Both the position numbers and the translations under genes were made by a program. 64,000 bases of DNA from CAZVRZ01 sp964629965 (GTDB lineage: Bacteria; Chloroflexota; Anaerolineae; Anaerolineales; UBA4823), in assembly GCA_964629965.1 (NCBI GenBank), contig CAZVRZ010000007.1, positions 9,769 through 73,768 of the forward strand, written 5' to 3'. The notes below the pieces were generated by a model, which was not told the origin of the DNA, did not search any database, and was given only the letters and a program-made list of their open reading frames with translations. This document shows positions 17,835 through 25,874 of the stretch, in pieces (the stretch's first letter is position 1; each line of letters starts with the position of its first letter).

Positions 17835-19169
17835 TTATAAGCCTGATTCGAAATAAATAGGGTTTGAGAGCAAAGCCGGCAGCAGCGGAACGCCCGGCAG
17901 AAAAGCACGCCAGATCTCCACGCGGGCGAAACCGGGAGCCGCCATGGGATAGGTCACTCTCGCCGAACCCGCCGAAGGCGCTTCCAGGATCGTCTCACTG
18001 CTTGCAGCGGTGACCACTCGCAGCAAGTCGCCTGGAAGTAGATCGCCGGCGCGTATCTCTAGTTCTTTGACCTGGCGCCATTCCACCGTATCGCCCACAA
18101 TCGCTTCGCCGGCGGTAAGCTCCAGCCAGGGCCCATTTGGAGCATAGGTGATGTATGTATGACCCTCTCGCAGCGCGGATAAGATATCGCTCGGTCCGGC
18201 AGACAGGGTATGCACACAGGTTGTTGGCCCGCCCAGGAAGATGAAGGGAGTATCGCGATGGTAATCGCTGCCGCCGCAGGCTGGGATCTTACGACCTGCG
18301 GCCAGCCAGTTTTGCCATAAACCGATCGTTTTCAAGTTCGCCGGGCACATTGGGCCATTCCAAATCTCCAAGAGATCAAATGGCACGCTTTGCAAATCGA
18401 TGCGAAAACCGCAGTCTTCTTCAAAAGGGTGGTTGATGGTGATCAACGCACCGCGCCGGCGGGCGGAATTAAAACGAGCCTGTATTTCATCAAGGGTGTT
18501 GGCCGCGAAGGGTTCATCGTATGGCCGGTCAATCCCCAGAAAATTGGCATGCCCCTGGAAGTGCGTCCATTCCACGCCGGGAATCAACGTCAGCACAGGC
18601 GCTCTGCCAGCAGCGTTGACCTCAGGCAGCGCCTGCCTGGAGACCATCTGGTTATGATCGGTAATTGCCAGGAAATCCAATCCATGGCGCACAGCCCGCC
18701 AGGCCAGTTCCTCAGCGGTCAAGAGGCCATCCGACGCCAGGGTATGGACGTGCAGATCCCCTTTGAGTAGGCGCCGGTGTTTATAATTGAATGCCAGCTC
18801 ATAATTTACGTGGACTCCGCCAGGGGCAACCCGGTATGCTCCTACCAGAATGCGCCATTCGCCGGGAACAAGCCGGCAAGGCTGATAACCGGGCGTGGCT
18901 GACACCTCGCTGAGGTAAATAGTGCTCTTGCTGGCGCCCGAGGCACCCACTTGTTCGCCATCCGGAGCGACCAGCCCCAGGTCGATGATGTTGACCTGCT
19001 GGCGCTCGGTGAATGATACCGTACCAATCAGGGAGTCGCTTTCGTGATAGCCTGGATATTGGTAGCTCAAATTCAGCGACTCTACCTCCGGCGGCATGGT
19101 AAATGGCAGTTGGATATACTCCCCCTGCTGCTCAGCCGCAATAAAAATATCCAGGGTGATCTTATTCAT
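17835..19169 (-). CDS. PHP-domain metallo-hydrolase (CehA/McbA-like)
   Basis: 444 residues from the ATG at 19169, with the site GGAGAG; a longer frame to 19484 has no sensible N terminus. The PHP metal-binding motifs are in order: GDLHVHTLASDG, ITDHNQ, GVEWTHFQGHANFLGI, NHPFEED and GGSDYHRD. The first about 130 residues are a beta-rich domain that precedes the PHP fold in CehA-type phosphoesterases. It is probably a cytoplasmic phosphoesterase or esterase with two or three metal ions. The substrate is unknown. It is transcribed in the same direction as the ArsA operon, but a strong terminator separates them. Confidence 0.8.
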   Translation of the reverse strand: MNKITLDIFIAAEQQGEYIQLPFTMPPEVESLNLSYQYPGYHESDSLIGTVSFTERQQVNIIDLGLVAPDGEQVGASGASKSTIYLSEVSATPGYQPCRLVPGEWRILVGAYRVAPGGVHVNYELAFNYKHRRLLKGDLHVHTLASDGLLTAEELAWRAVRHGLDFLAITDHNQMVSRQALPEVNAAGRAPVLTLIPGVEWTHFQGHANFLGIDRPYDEPFAANTLDEIQARFNSARRRGALITINHPFEEDCGFRIDLQSVPFDLLEIWNGPMCPANLKTIGLWQNWLAAGRKIPACGGSDYHRDTPFIFLGGPTTCVHTLSAGPSDILSALREGHTYITYAPNGPWLELTAGEAIVGDTVEWRQVKELEIRAGDLLPGDLLRVVTAASSETILEAPSAGSARVTYPMAAPGFARVEIWRAFLPGVPLLPALLSNPIYFESGL

Positions 19170-19239
19170 AGGTAGCTCTCCTCTCAAGCGGAAGGGGTAG
19201 TGCCAAGGGTGGATGCGAGAAAGCGCCGGATCTGCATTT

Positions 19240-19279
19240 ATAAACAAAAACTGGGGTGATTCCGCCAGTTTTTGTTTAT
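19240..19279 (-). terminator. Terminator of the ArsA operon
   Basis: A 15-bp stem, ATAAACAAAAACTGG (19240-19254) with its complement at 19265-19279. On the minus strand the descending arm ends in TTTTTGTTTAT. Confidence 0.75.
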
Positions 19280-19359
19280 ATATATTTTCGCCCTTTGGAG
19301 CTGCTTTCAGGGCTGTTTGGTTATTCTTTCCAGGGACTTCCTTGTTATTCGTATAGACT

Positions 19360-20343
19360 TTATTCGAATAACAGGTTAGCCATCCGGTTGAGCATGTCCA
19401 CGCCGCGCACTTCCGTTTCCAGCAGCGGCAGGACGGCGCGCACGCGGTTGCCAAATTCCTGGTCGATTTTCTCCATATACGCATCTTGCATGGAGACCCG
19501 ATTTTTTACAAAATCTGGCGAGTCTTCTTTCACACTGCTCTTGTCAATCTGCATATTAACCACCACGCCGCCCACAGGGATATTGAACTCGTGGAACCAA
19601 TCGATAAAGCGGGTGATCACCGCGATCGGCAGTGCTTCAGGTAAAGTCACAAAGAAGAACGAAGTCAATGCTTCATCTGTCAACAAATCTTTGGCATGCG
19701 CCATGCGCTGCCGCAGATTCAGCAAATATTCCATCAGCGGATCTTTCTCTTTTTTCTTCTTGCTGTAAGAAAGCAGATCTTTCAAGCTGGAGGCCTCTTC
19801 GCGGCTTTGTACCATTTTATTAACCCACATGGAATATACGCTCGACATACCTAACAAGCGGCGGGCGTTGGCGGTTGGCGCAGTATCGAATACGTATGCA
19901 TCATACTCATTTTGGAACATGAGATCGATCATGTTCTCAAACATGGCTGATTCCTCAAATGAGGGATTCATCGTAGCCGATTCCACAAATTCATCTGCCT
20001 TGGTTTTAATATCGGCAAATTTCAGGAACCACTCGATCTTTTCGCGAATCTCGTTCTTGGATTTTTCAATAGTTTCTTTGGTGTCAATTTCGTACGCCCA
20101 TAGGTTTGCTGCACCCGTGACAGGGGTCGGTTTACCAAACACATCCTGTCCGAGCATGCTGCTTAATGAGTGGACGGGATTGGTAGAAGCCAACAGTGTA
20201 CGTTTGTCCTGCTGTGCGGCCCAGAGGGAGGCTGTGCCTGCCAGCACGGTTTTTCCAACCCCACCTTTGCCACCAAAGAAAAGGTACTTCAGATTGGGGT
20301 TATTCGCCATGTATTTTTTCATCGAAATTTCAATGGGAGCCAT
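19360..20343 (-). CDS. ArsA/Get3-family ATPase, second copy
   Basis: 327 residues. The deviant Walker A FFGGKGGVGKTVL lies near residue 25, switch I-like ASTNPVHSLSSMLG follows, and the switch II region is YVFDTAPTANARRLL. These place it in the ArsA/Get3 (SIMIBI) class of dimerising ATPases. Proteins of this class either drive arsenite export or carry tail-anchored membrane proteins. No arsB, arsR or arsD is nearby, and no CxxC of Get3 is obvious, so a targeting or assembly role is more likely than arsenic. It starts 3 bp after the first ArsA gene and is last in a five-gene operon. Confidence 0.8.
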   Translation of the reverse strand: MAPIEISMKKYMANNPNLKYLFFGGKGGVGKTVLAGTASLWAAQQDKRTLLASTNPVHSLSSMLGQDVFGKPTPVTGAANLWAYEIDTKETIEKSKNEIREKIEWFLKFADIKTKADEFVESATMNPSFEESAMFENMIDLMFQNEYDAYVFDTAPTANARRLLGMSSVYSMWVNKMVQSREEASSLKDLLSYSKKKKEKDPLMEYLLNLRQRMAHAKDLLTDEALTSFFFVTLPEALPIAVITRFIDWFHEFNIPVGGVVVNMQIDKSSVKEDSPDFVKNRVSMQDAYMEKIDQEFGNRVRAVLPLLETEVRGVDMLNRMANLLFE

Positions 20344-20346
20344 GCC

Positions 20347-21327
20347 TCACCTCTCATCCTCAAACAGGGCTTTTGCAACGCGCTCGATCATTGGCAGTCC
20401 CGTGATATCGCGCTCGAATTCGGGAACGCTGGTCAGTACTTCACTGCCGAAGGTCTGCTGGATTTTCTCTACATATTTTTTCTGCATTTCCATTCGGTTG
20501 CGCAAGTAATCTGGAATGTTTCCAGAGGCCAGTTCTTTTGGAATAATACGATTAACGATGTATCCTGAAAGCGGCACATTGTATTTAGCAAACAAACCGG
20601 CAGCTTTCTGCGTGTCCAAGATGATCATTTCTTCTGGCACAAGCACAAAATAGAAGGCGGTTTTTTCTTTGTCGGTCAGGATACTGGATGAGGCGTTGAT
20701 CCGATGCTTGATGTATTGCAGTTCCTTGAGAATTTGGTCCTCTTCGGATTCTTTGTCGCGCTTCATCACTGCTGCAACCTGGTCGTACTCGGCCATTTCC
20801 TCGCGTAACCCGGTGATCTTGTCGATCCACTGATCGTAAACGGAGGCCATGCTCAGGTAATAAAGCGCATGCCCCAGCGGGACGAGATCGTAGATGTAAT
20901 AATCGTATTCGCCGCTGACAACAATATCGACCACTTCATCGAAAATGGCGCTTTCTTCCATCGCCGGTTCGGCTGCAGCGGCCTGGATATAGTTTTCAAT
21001 TTCCTCAGGGACTTTATCAAGCCCGTACATATCCAGGATCTTTTGGCGGATCTCATCCTGGTATTCACGGATGCGCTGATCTGCATCGATCTCTTGGGCA
21101 TATAAATTGGGCATGATCTCGACAGGTCCTTGACCGAAGATGTTTTTCTCAAAGATGTCGGATAAGCTGGCCTGAGGATCCACAGAGAAGACCAACACCC
21201 TGTAGCCTTGTTTTGCCAGCCAATAAGCGGTAGCAGCGCTGAAGGTGGTTTTTCCAAGCCCGCCTTTACCACCAAACATAATATACCGGCGGTTTGGATT
21301 ATTTTCAAAGATTTCGCGTAATGACAT
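20347..21327 (-). CDS. ArsA/Get3-family ATPase, first copy
   Basis: 326 residues with Walker A MFGGKGGLGKTTF, switch I SVDPQASLSDIF and switch II-like YYIYDLVPLGHALYYL, where the usual DTAPTG is replaced by DLVPLG. The C terminus carries the conserved LASGNIPDYLRNRMEMQ block shared with its neighbour (LVPEEMI versus TLPEALP). The pair resembles the two halves of tandem ArsA made as separate genes, suggesting a heterodimer with one divergent switch II. It follows the two small-protein genes, ending 3 bp before the second ATPase gene. Confidence 0.8.
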   Translation of the reverse strand: MSLREIFENNPNRRYIMFGGKGGLGKTTFSAATAYWLAKQGYRVLVFSVDPQASLSDIFEKNIFGQGPVEIMPNLYAQEIDADQRIREYQDEIRQKILDMYGLDKVPEEIENYIQAAAAEPAMEESAIFDEVVDIVVSGEYDYYIYDLVPLGHALYYLSMASVYDQWIDKITGLREEMAEYDQVAAVMKRDKESEEDQILKELQYIKHRINASSSILTDKEKTAFYFVLVPEEMIILDTQKAAGLFAKYNVPLSGYIVNRIIPKELASGNIPDYLRNRMEMQKKYVEKIQQTFGSEVLTSVPEFERDITGLPMIERVAKALFEDER

Positions 21328-21336
21328 AGTAAGCTC

Positions 21337-21606
21337 CTAAGCCAGGGCGTCAGTCAGATCTCTTTCACGCAGCATACGCCGTTTCCAGGTGCTGATCTGG
21401 GGCACCACGTAGGGCAAAAGGCGCAAGCTGTAGTAGGGGGGCAGGATAGGGATACCTAACAGATCGCCCATTGTGATGAGGATGAAAAGGTGTTCCATGC
21501 TGCCACGCGTTTTGAGGGCATAACGGGCCATGTCGTGGCCTGCCATACCATATAGAACGCTTTTAACGTTATCCCAAAACCCAGGCTTTTTCTCTTGATC
21601 AGACAT
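21337..21606 (-). CDS. Small hydrophobic protein of the ArsA operon (paralogue 2)
   Basis: 89 residues. The core MEHLFILITMGDLLGIPILP and YSLRLLPYVVPQI, and the tail WKRRMLRERDLTD, are nearly identical to the neighbouring 107-residue protein, so the two are paralogues. The middle is hydrophobic with prolines and one Asp, enough for a membrane hairpin or an amphipathic sheet rather than a plain helix. I do not recognise the family. Its ribosome-binding site is AAAGGAG. It ends 9 bp before the first ArsA gene. A tempting idea is that it is a client or membrane partner of the ATPases; that is inference. Confidence 0.7.
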   Translation of the reverse strand: MSDQEKKPGFWDNVKSVLYGMAGHDMARYALKTRGSMEHLFILITMGDLLGIPILPPYYSLRLLPYVVPQISTWKRRMLRERDLTDALA

Positions 21607-21680
21607 GATATATGCTCCTTTGATTTAGTAAACTTTAGAACGCAAGCTAATATATGTGTGTTATTCCGATATTCATTCCC

Positions 21681-22004
21681 TTATGTGATCTCTTGATCAC
21701 ACAGGTCGGTCAGATCTCGTTCACGTAACATACTGCGCTTCCAGCCGGTGATATTCGGGGCGACAAAGGGCAGCAGGCGTAAGGTGTAGTAGGGTGGAAG
21801 AATGGGAATGCCTAGCAGATCTCCAAAGACGATCAAGATGAATAAATGCTCCAGGTGAGATCGTTCTTTATTCAAATCTCTTACCATCTCGTAAATGGAA
21901 GCGCCATAGATCATGTCACCAAGCGCTTTAAACGCTGTACGGATCAATGCAAGTGGTCGTTGAAAAAAGTTCTCGGTGTTTGACAAGGCTCTATACTTTA
22001 CCAT
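21681..22004 (-). CDS. Small hydrophobic protein of the ArsA operon (paralogue 1)
   Basis: 107 residues. After a basic, helical N-terminal stretch (LALIRTAFKALGDMIYGAS) it has the shared core HLEHLFILIVFGDLLGIPIL, then YTLRLLPFVAPNI and WKRSMLRERDLTDL. Compared with paralogue 2 the N-terminal 50 residues differ, while the last 55 align closely. It begins 4 bp after the stop of the thioredoxin-like gene. No function is known to me; the conserved GDLLGIPILPPYY string would be the search key. Confidence 0.7.
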   Translation of the reverse strand: MVKYRALSNTENFFQRPLALIRTAFKALGDMIYGASIYEMVRDLNKERSHLEHLFILIVFGDLLGIPILPPYYTLRLLPFVAPNITGWKRSMLRERDLTDLCDQEIT

Positions 22005-22008
22005 ATTC

Positions 22009-22395
22009 TCAGGCTTGTGGCGTAACGCCTGCCATGCGGATGAGTTGGTCTAGCAACTCTGTATCCCATCCGACCAGCTTCGTTCGTTTATTCACAAGAA
22101 AAGTTGGGTAACGCCTTATGCCATGGCGGATGGACTTCAACAGACCCTGGAATGAGCGAGGGTCCCAGATACGGATTAGTATACCGCTATTATACCGATC
22201 TGCCAGGGTGAAAATAATCCCTGATAAACGTTTGAAATCGTTTTGCCATTCAGGTGGGTATTCTTCCAGGCCGCGCTCGTAAGGCGCCTGGACAAGCTCC
22301 GTCTGCGTAATCAACGCTTCACAAGTCAGGCACATTCCCCAACCCTCGGGGATCGGAAAGAAAATATCGATTGGGATGGCGCTTTTTGCAATCAT
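22009..22395 (-). CDS. Thioredoxin-fold protein of the ArsA operon
   Basis: 128 residues. It has a CxxC (GMCLTCEALI, about residues 21-24) close to the N terminus and a cis-proline loop RRYPTFLVN before the last strand, the order expected for a thioredoxin fold. The segment between is longer and more helical than in thioredoxin itself. There is no signal peptide, so a cytoplasmic thiol role is likely, perhaps redox control of the ArsA-type ATPases as known for Get3; that link is inference. It is the first gene of the operon, just downstream of the cstA terminator. Confidence 0.65.
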   Translation of the reverse strand: MIAKSAIPIDIFFPIPEGWGMCLTCEALITQTELVQAPYERGLEEYPPEWQNDFKRLSGIIFTLADRYNSGILIRIWDPRSFQGLLKSIRHGIRRYPTFLVNKRTKLVGWDTELLDQLIRMAGVTPQA

Positions 22396-22431
22396 GTTTG
22401 AAGATATGTGGCTGTCCCAATAGAGAAACTT

Positions 22432-22471
22432 GGGGAGAAGCGTTCACCATCAATGATGGTCGCTTCTCCCC
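22432..22471 (-). terminator. Terminator-like hairpin between cstA and the ArsA operon
   Basis: Arms GGGGAGAAGCG (22432-22442) and CGCTTCTCCCC (22461-22471), with an inner stem ACCATC/GATGGT. It lies downstream of cstA and upstream of the thioredoxin-like gene, both on the minus strand. Confidence 0.7.
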
Positions 22472-22492
22472 ATTAACTCTATCTTTGGCGAA

Positions 22493-22527
22493 GAGGCTGT
22501 CCGAAAAGGGGCCATTTGGACAGCCTC
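22493..22527 (-). terminator. Second hairpin after cstA
   Basis: A perfect 10-bp stem GAGGCTGTCC / GGACAGCCTC, 17 bp from the cstA stop codon, without a long T tract. Together with the next hairpin it makes a double terminator or an mRNA-stabilising structure. Confidence 0.55.
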
Positions 22528-22544
22528 ATATCAGAAGCGAACTT

Positions 22545-24326
22545 TTAGGCCTTGACCTTGGCGCCTTCTGCACGAGATCGCTGGAAGGCTTTGTAAGAAT
22601 CCCAACCCAGGATCAGGGCAGAAATAACCAGATAAATTGCGATCAGGCCGGCTAACCAATTGCCGATAACTTTGTCCATCGTCAGGCCGGGCGTGGTTAA
22701 TACCTGGTTGATCACATTGTAGGCAGTGATCAGTAGGGCCACAATGGTGGTGATGAACATGAACAAGAAGGGGATCAATGTCCACAGGTAATTTTTGCCT
22801 TTGGACATCAACCAGAGCGTGACCAGCAAGAGGGCCAGGGCAGCCATGAGTTGGTTGGCGCCGCCAAACAATACCCAGATGCGCGCCCAGAATCCGGTGT
22901 AGATTAAAATGGCGGAGAGCACCAGGGCCACGATCGTGCCAAAGGCGGAATTCTTAAGCAGCGGTACACGCTCGCCCAGGAATTCTGCGGAAGCAACCCG
23001 CATGAATCGCACCACCAGGTACATAATGGTGAGTCCCATCAGGCTCAAGAATACTGAGCCGTAGGGTAAGCCGAAGGTAACCGGCACGCCGACTTTAGAC
23101 ATCATTTCGCTCAAGCCGGCTGCAAAGATGCCTGCATTCTTGCCGGCTGCTACCATGCTAACGTAACCGGCGAACCCCTTGGTAACGCCAACGCCTACCA
23201 CAGCCGTCAGCAGTGAGAGCACGGCCAGGAACATTTCCAGGAACATGGCGCCGCCGCCCACAAACAGGGCGTCCGTTTCCTTCTCCAATTGGCGGGCAGT
23301 GCCAGAGGAAGACACCAGGCTGTGCCAACCGGAGACTGCACCGCAAGCGATGGTGACAAACAAAATTGGCCACAAAGCGCCCAATGCCAGCGGCTTCGTT
23401 TCTACTCCGGAGCAATCTGCTGCTGCGCACAAGTCACCCTGCCAATTGGTAAAGGCGGGGAAGTCAGCCGGGAAGGCTGGGTGCCAGATCAGAAGGCCGA
23501 TGGTACCGGCCAGGATGCCTAAGAAGACGATCCAGAAAGCTACGTAGTTAATGGGCTGCGCCCAACGCCAGATGGGCAAGGTGGCACCGAAATAGCAAAT
23601 GATCAGCACGATCAGGCTCCAAATGAACTGGGCCTGGGTTACTGTTCCGAATAAGACCGGAGATTTTTCACCACCATTGATCGCCATGAAAAGGTTCTTG
23701 ACGGGTGCAAGGGTGCTCAGCCAAATGCCAATGAAAGCCAGGACAACGGTCGCAACGCTCGTCACGATGATATCCATCTTCCATTTGTACGTCATTTGGC
23801 CTGCCAGCAAGCCTATGCCTATGACGAGCAGCACGCCTAATGGCACTGCCGGGTTAGTCATCAGGTCAAATCCTACGATCTTGCCAAACGCGGCCATGAT
23901 GAGCAGAAGATAGAAGTAGATAAAGGTTAGCAATATTGTCCGGGCTCGCGGGGAAATGAAGCGATAGCTCATTGAGCCAAAAGATTGGCCGTCTTCACGC
24001 ACGCCGAGCATAATGCTGGAATAATCCTGTACCCAGCCGATAAAGAAGGTACCAAAGATCACCCACAACAGCGCGGGAAGCCAGCCCCATTGAACGGCTA
24101 TGATGGGGCCAGTGATCGGTCCCAGGGCTGCGATTGACTTGAATTGATAGCCAAACAAAACGTTTCGATTGGCCGGGGTGAAATCCACACCATCCATGTA
24201 CATCTTGGCCGGGGTGGCTTTCTTGTCGTCGGGGATGATCACTTTCTGGTTGATCGTTCGGGCGTAAAACCCATACCCAACGGCTATCGCGACAAATCCA
24301 ATGATAAGAGTTAGAACGGCATTCAT
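22545..24326 (-). CDS. cstA: CstA-family peptide/pyruvate transporter
   Basis: 593 residues with about 15 membrane spans. The CstA signatures are clear: TPANRNVLFGYQFKSIAALG near residue 60, GPIIAVQWGWLPALLWV, FIGWVQDYSSIMLGVR, and the central ACGAVSGWHSLVSSSGTARQ. Members import peptides or pyruvate with protons under carbon starvation. The length is between E. coli CstA (701) and the shorter forms. The start ATG at 24326 is preceded by GGAG. It is divergent from the TPR gene across about 200 bp. The substrate cannot be chosen from sequence. Confidence 0.9.
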   Translation of the reverse strand: MNAVLTLIIGFVAIAVGYGFYARTINQKVIIPDDKKATPAKMYMDGVDFTPANRNVLFGYQFKSIAALGPITGPIIAVQWGWLPALLWVIFGTFFIGWVQDYSSIMLGVREDGQSFGSMSYRFISPRARTILLTFIYFYLLLIMAAFGKIVGFDLMTNPAVPLGVLLVIGIGLLAGQMTYKWKMDIIVTSVATVVLAFIGIWLSTLAPVKNLFMAINGGEKSPVLFGTVTQAQFIWSLIVLIICYFGATLPIWRWAQPINYVAFWIVFLGILAGTIGLLIWHPAFPADFPAFTNWQGDLCAAADCSGVETKPLALGALWPILFVTIACGAVSGWHSLVSSSGTARQLEKETDALFVGGGAMFLEMFLAVLSLLTAVVGVGVTKGFAGYVSMVAAGKNAGIFAAGLSEMMSKVGVPVTFGLPYGSVFLSLMGLTIMYLVVRFMRVASAEFLGERVPLLKNSAFGTIVALVLSAILIYTGFWARIWVLFGGANQLMAALALLLVTLWLMSKGKNYLWTLIPFLFMFITTIVALLITAYNVINQVLTTPGLTMDKVIGNWLAGLIAIYLVISALILGWDSYKAFQRSRAEGAKVKA

Positions 24327-24462
24327 AAATTGATTATTCTCCTCTATAGGTGATTAGAACATTGGTTTTTACACCGGAATGACCGGCTAGCGATCGATAC
24401 GGGGGAAAGAGTTCGATATACTTTGGCGATAGAGCACCTCCTTTGATATAACAAAAAAGTGA

Positions 24463-24491
24463 TTGACAAGCCTTTCGAGCTGAGATACTAT
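24463..24491 (+). promoter_or_regulatory. Sigma-70-type promoter
   Basis: TTGACA (24463-24468), a 17-bp spacer, and TACTAT (24486-24491), about 35 bp before the start codon of the TPR membrane protein. Confidence 0.75.
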
Positions 24492-24526
24492 CAGATAAAT
24501 CATTCTCAAGGTTGCCAGAGGAAAAA

Positions 24527-25147
24527 ATGAACCTGCCTGTTGTTATCATCCTGGTCGGATTGTCATATATTGTCTTGATAGGAGTCTTGTCTCTCCTGCG
24601 GCGCGAGGGGCTTTCACTCCGTTTTGCGGTTGAATCGATCATTGTGACCGTTGTTGTGAGTGGATTGGCGGCTGTGATCGATCTTGATATTAACCCGGTA
24701 TTATTCCTCATCGTGCTTTACCTGATCACCACGCGTGTGCGTCTGTTGGTCGATCTTGCGAATATCTTTGCAAAACAGGGCAGGTATTCACAAGCGAGCA
24801 GCTTATATAATTTTACGTCAGGTTTGTATCCAGATGCAACAGGCAAATTGATATTAATGGTCAACCAGGCGACTCTTTTTTTACAAGAAGGTAAACTTGA
24901 TGATGCAATAGCCATGTTCAACGACGTATTAAATCAAGCAGGGCAGGGATACCTGGGGGTTAAATATGAAGCTGCAGCACACTTCAACCTTGGCGTGGCG
25001 CACCTTCGGAAAGGATCTACTTCACGGGCAATGGTTGAATTCAATTCAGTCATAGATACCTGGCCGACCTCATTATATGCTCGCCGCGCCCAAGAAGCGC
25101 TGGCCCGTTGTCGATCGAAAGAAAAACAACCTGCTGATGGCGAATGA
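24527..25147 (+). CDS. Membrane-anchored TPR protein
   Basis: 206 residues from the ATG at 24527 (site AGAGGAAAA). Two or three hydrophobic helices fill residues 3-75 (VVIILVGLSYIVLIGVLSLL, then ITVVVSGLAAV and PVLFLIVLYLI). The rest is tetratricopeptide repeats (QGRYSQASSLYNFT, QEGKLDDAIAMFNDV, HFNLGVAHLRKGS, AMVEFNSVIDTWP). The TPRs would face the cytoplasm and bind a partner protein. The function is unknown. It is preceded by a near-consensus promoter and stands alone. Confidence 0.72.
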   Translation: MNLPVVIILVGLSYIVLIGVLSLLRREGLSLRFAVESIIVTVVVSGLAAVIDLDINPVLFLIVLYLITTRVRLLVDLANIFAKQGRYSQASSLYNFTSGLYPDATGKLILMVNQATLFLQEGKLDDAIAMFNDVLNQAGQGYLGVKYEAAAHFNLGVAHLRKGSTSRAMVEFNSVIDTWPTSLYARRAQEALARCRSKEKQPADGE

Positions 25148-25337
25148 ATTGCTTCGACTGCCTATAGGTGAAAAAACGATAATCAATATTTGAAACACCG
25201 CTCAGTACTATTCGTTTCTTTCCAATGGAGTCTCGGTTGATGAGGGTGAATGAACATTATCATTTTGCAACCTTTTACTCATTTCCACATCTAAGGAGTA
25301 GTAAACAAAAATTGGGCGATTTTGAGGAGATGAGAGC

Positions 25338-25538
25338 ATGTTCAAAGTGAATGAGGCTAATTGGGATCGGGCAGTGCGGGTGGTGTTGGGAGTAGTTTTA
25401 CTCTACCTCGGATTAGGCGGGGTGGTTGGTGGCGCTTTCGGAGTGGTTTTGGATATTTTAGGAGCTGTTTTGCTGCTGACTGGATTGGTGGGTTTTTGCC
25501 CACTGTATACCTTGTTCAAATTCAGTACCAAAAAGTAA
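25338..25538 (+). CDS. DUF2892 (YgaP-like) small membrane protein
   Basis: 66 residues: FKVNEANWDRAVRVVLGV, then two membrane helices joined at GGVVGG, and the typical end GFCPLYTLFKFSTKK. This is the inner-membrane DUF2892 module, found alone or fused to rhodanese. Its role is unsettled. The start ATG at 25338 has the site GAGGAGA. Confidence 0.85.
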   Translation: MFKVNEANWDRAVRVVLGVVLLYLGLGGVVGGAFGVVLDILGAVLLLTGLVGFCPLYTLFKFSTKK

Positions 25539-25562
25539 GTAACTGATAGCGTTGGATCTTTT

Positions 25563-25588
25563 GGCTGCGCCTGTATGCGGGCGCAGCC
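25563..25588 (+). terminator. Hairpin after the DUF2892 gene
   Basis: GGCTGCGC / GCGCAGCC stem with a short loop, followed by only TTG; a weak terminator. The rest of the 336-bp gap to lacI holds the lacI promoter and two operators and no further gene. Confidence 0.5.
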
Positions 25589-25652
25589 TTGTTAAGTTAA
25601 AGAAGGATGAATTTTCCAAGGGGAAATAGTTTAACCAATTGTATAAATTAAC

Positions 25653-25681
25653 TTGACTCCCATAATAGTTTATGCTATTAT
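25653..25681 (+). promoter_or_regulatory. Promoter of the LacI-type regulator gene
   Basis: TTGACT (25653-25658), a 17-bp spacer, and TATTAT (25676-25681). The first LacI-type box begins 6 bases downstream, at the expected start of transcription. Confidence 0.75.
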
Positions 25682-25686
25682 TTTTA

Positions 25687-25700
25687 TGTAAGCGTTTCCA
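25687..25700. promoter_or_regulatory. LacI-family operator, site 1
   Basis: TGTAAGCGTTTCCA fits the family consensus TGNAANCGNTNNCA with the central CG. It covers the transcription start of the regulator gene, so autorepression is likely. Confidence 0.7.
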
Positions 25701-25852
25701 AAAATAAATACATATCGAACAACTTGTTTCAACATCCAGCCGCTTCTGTTGTAGCAAAACATTGAGAATTGCTATTTAAATTGATATTTTGTCTCAAAAA
25801 TTGGCCGAGTTTTGGTGATTTTTTAGATATCTGTCTTTGCACACAATGATAA

Positions 25853-25866
25853 TGCAAGCGTTTACA
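25853..25866. promoter_or_regulatory. LacI-family operator, site 2
   Basis: TGCAAGCGTTTACA, 166 bp downstream of site 1 and 8 bases before the regulator start codon. The pair could support looping. Confidence 0.65.
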
Positions 25867-25874
25867 GGATCGTT

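Noticed and set aside
19170..19484. Longer N terminus for the PHP protein
   Set aside because: The added 105 codons cross a terminator hairpin and overlap the ArsA gene; the ATG at 19169 has a good GGAGAG site.
19360..21327. Arsenic-resistance operon
   Set aside because: ArsA-type ATPases are present but no arsB, arsR, arsC or arsD gene is nearby.
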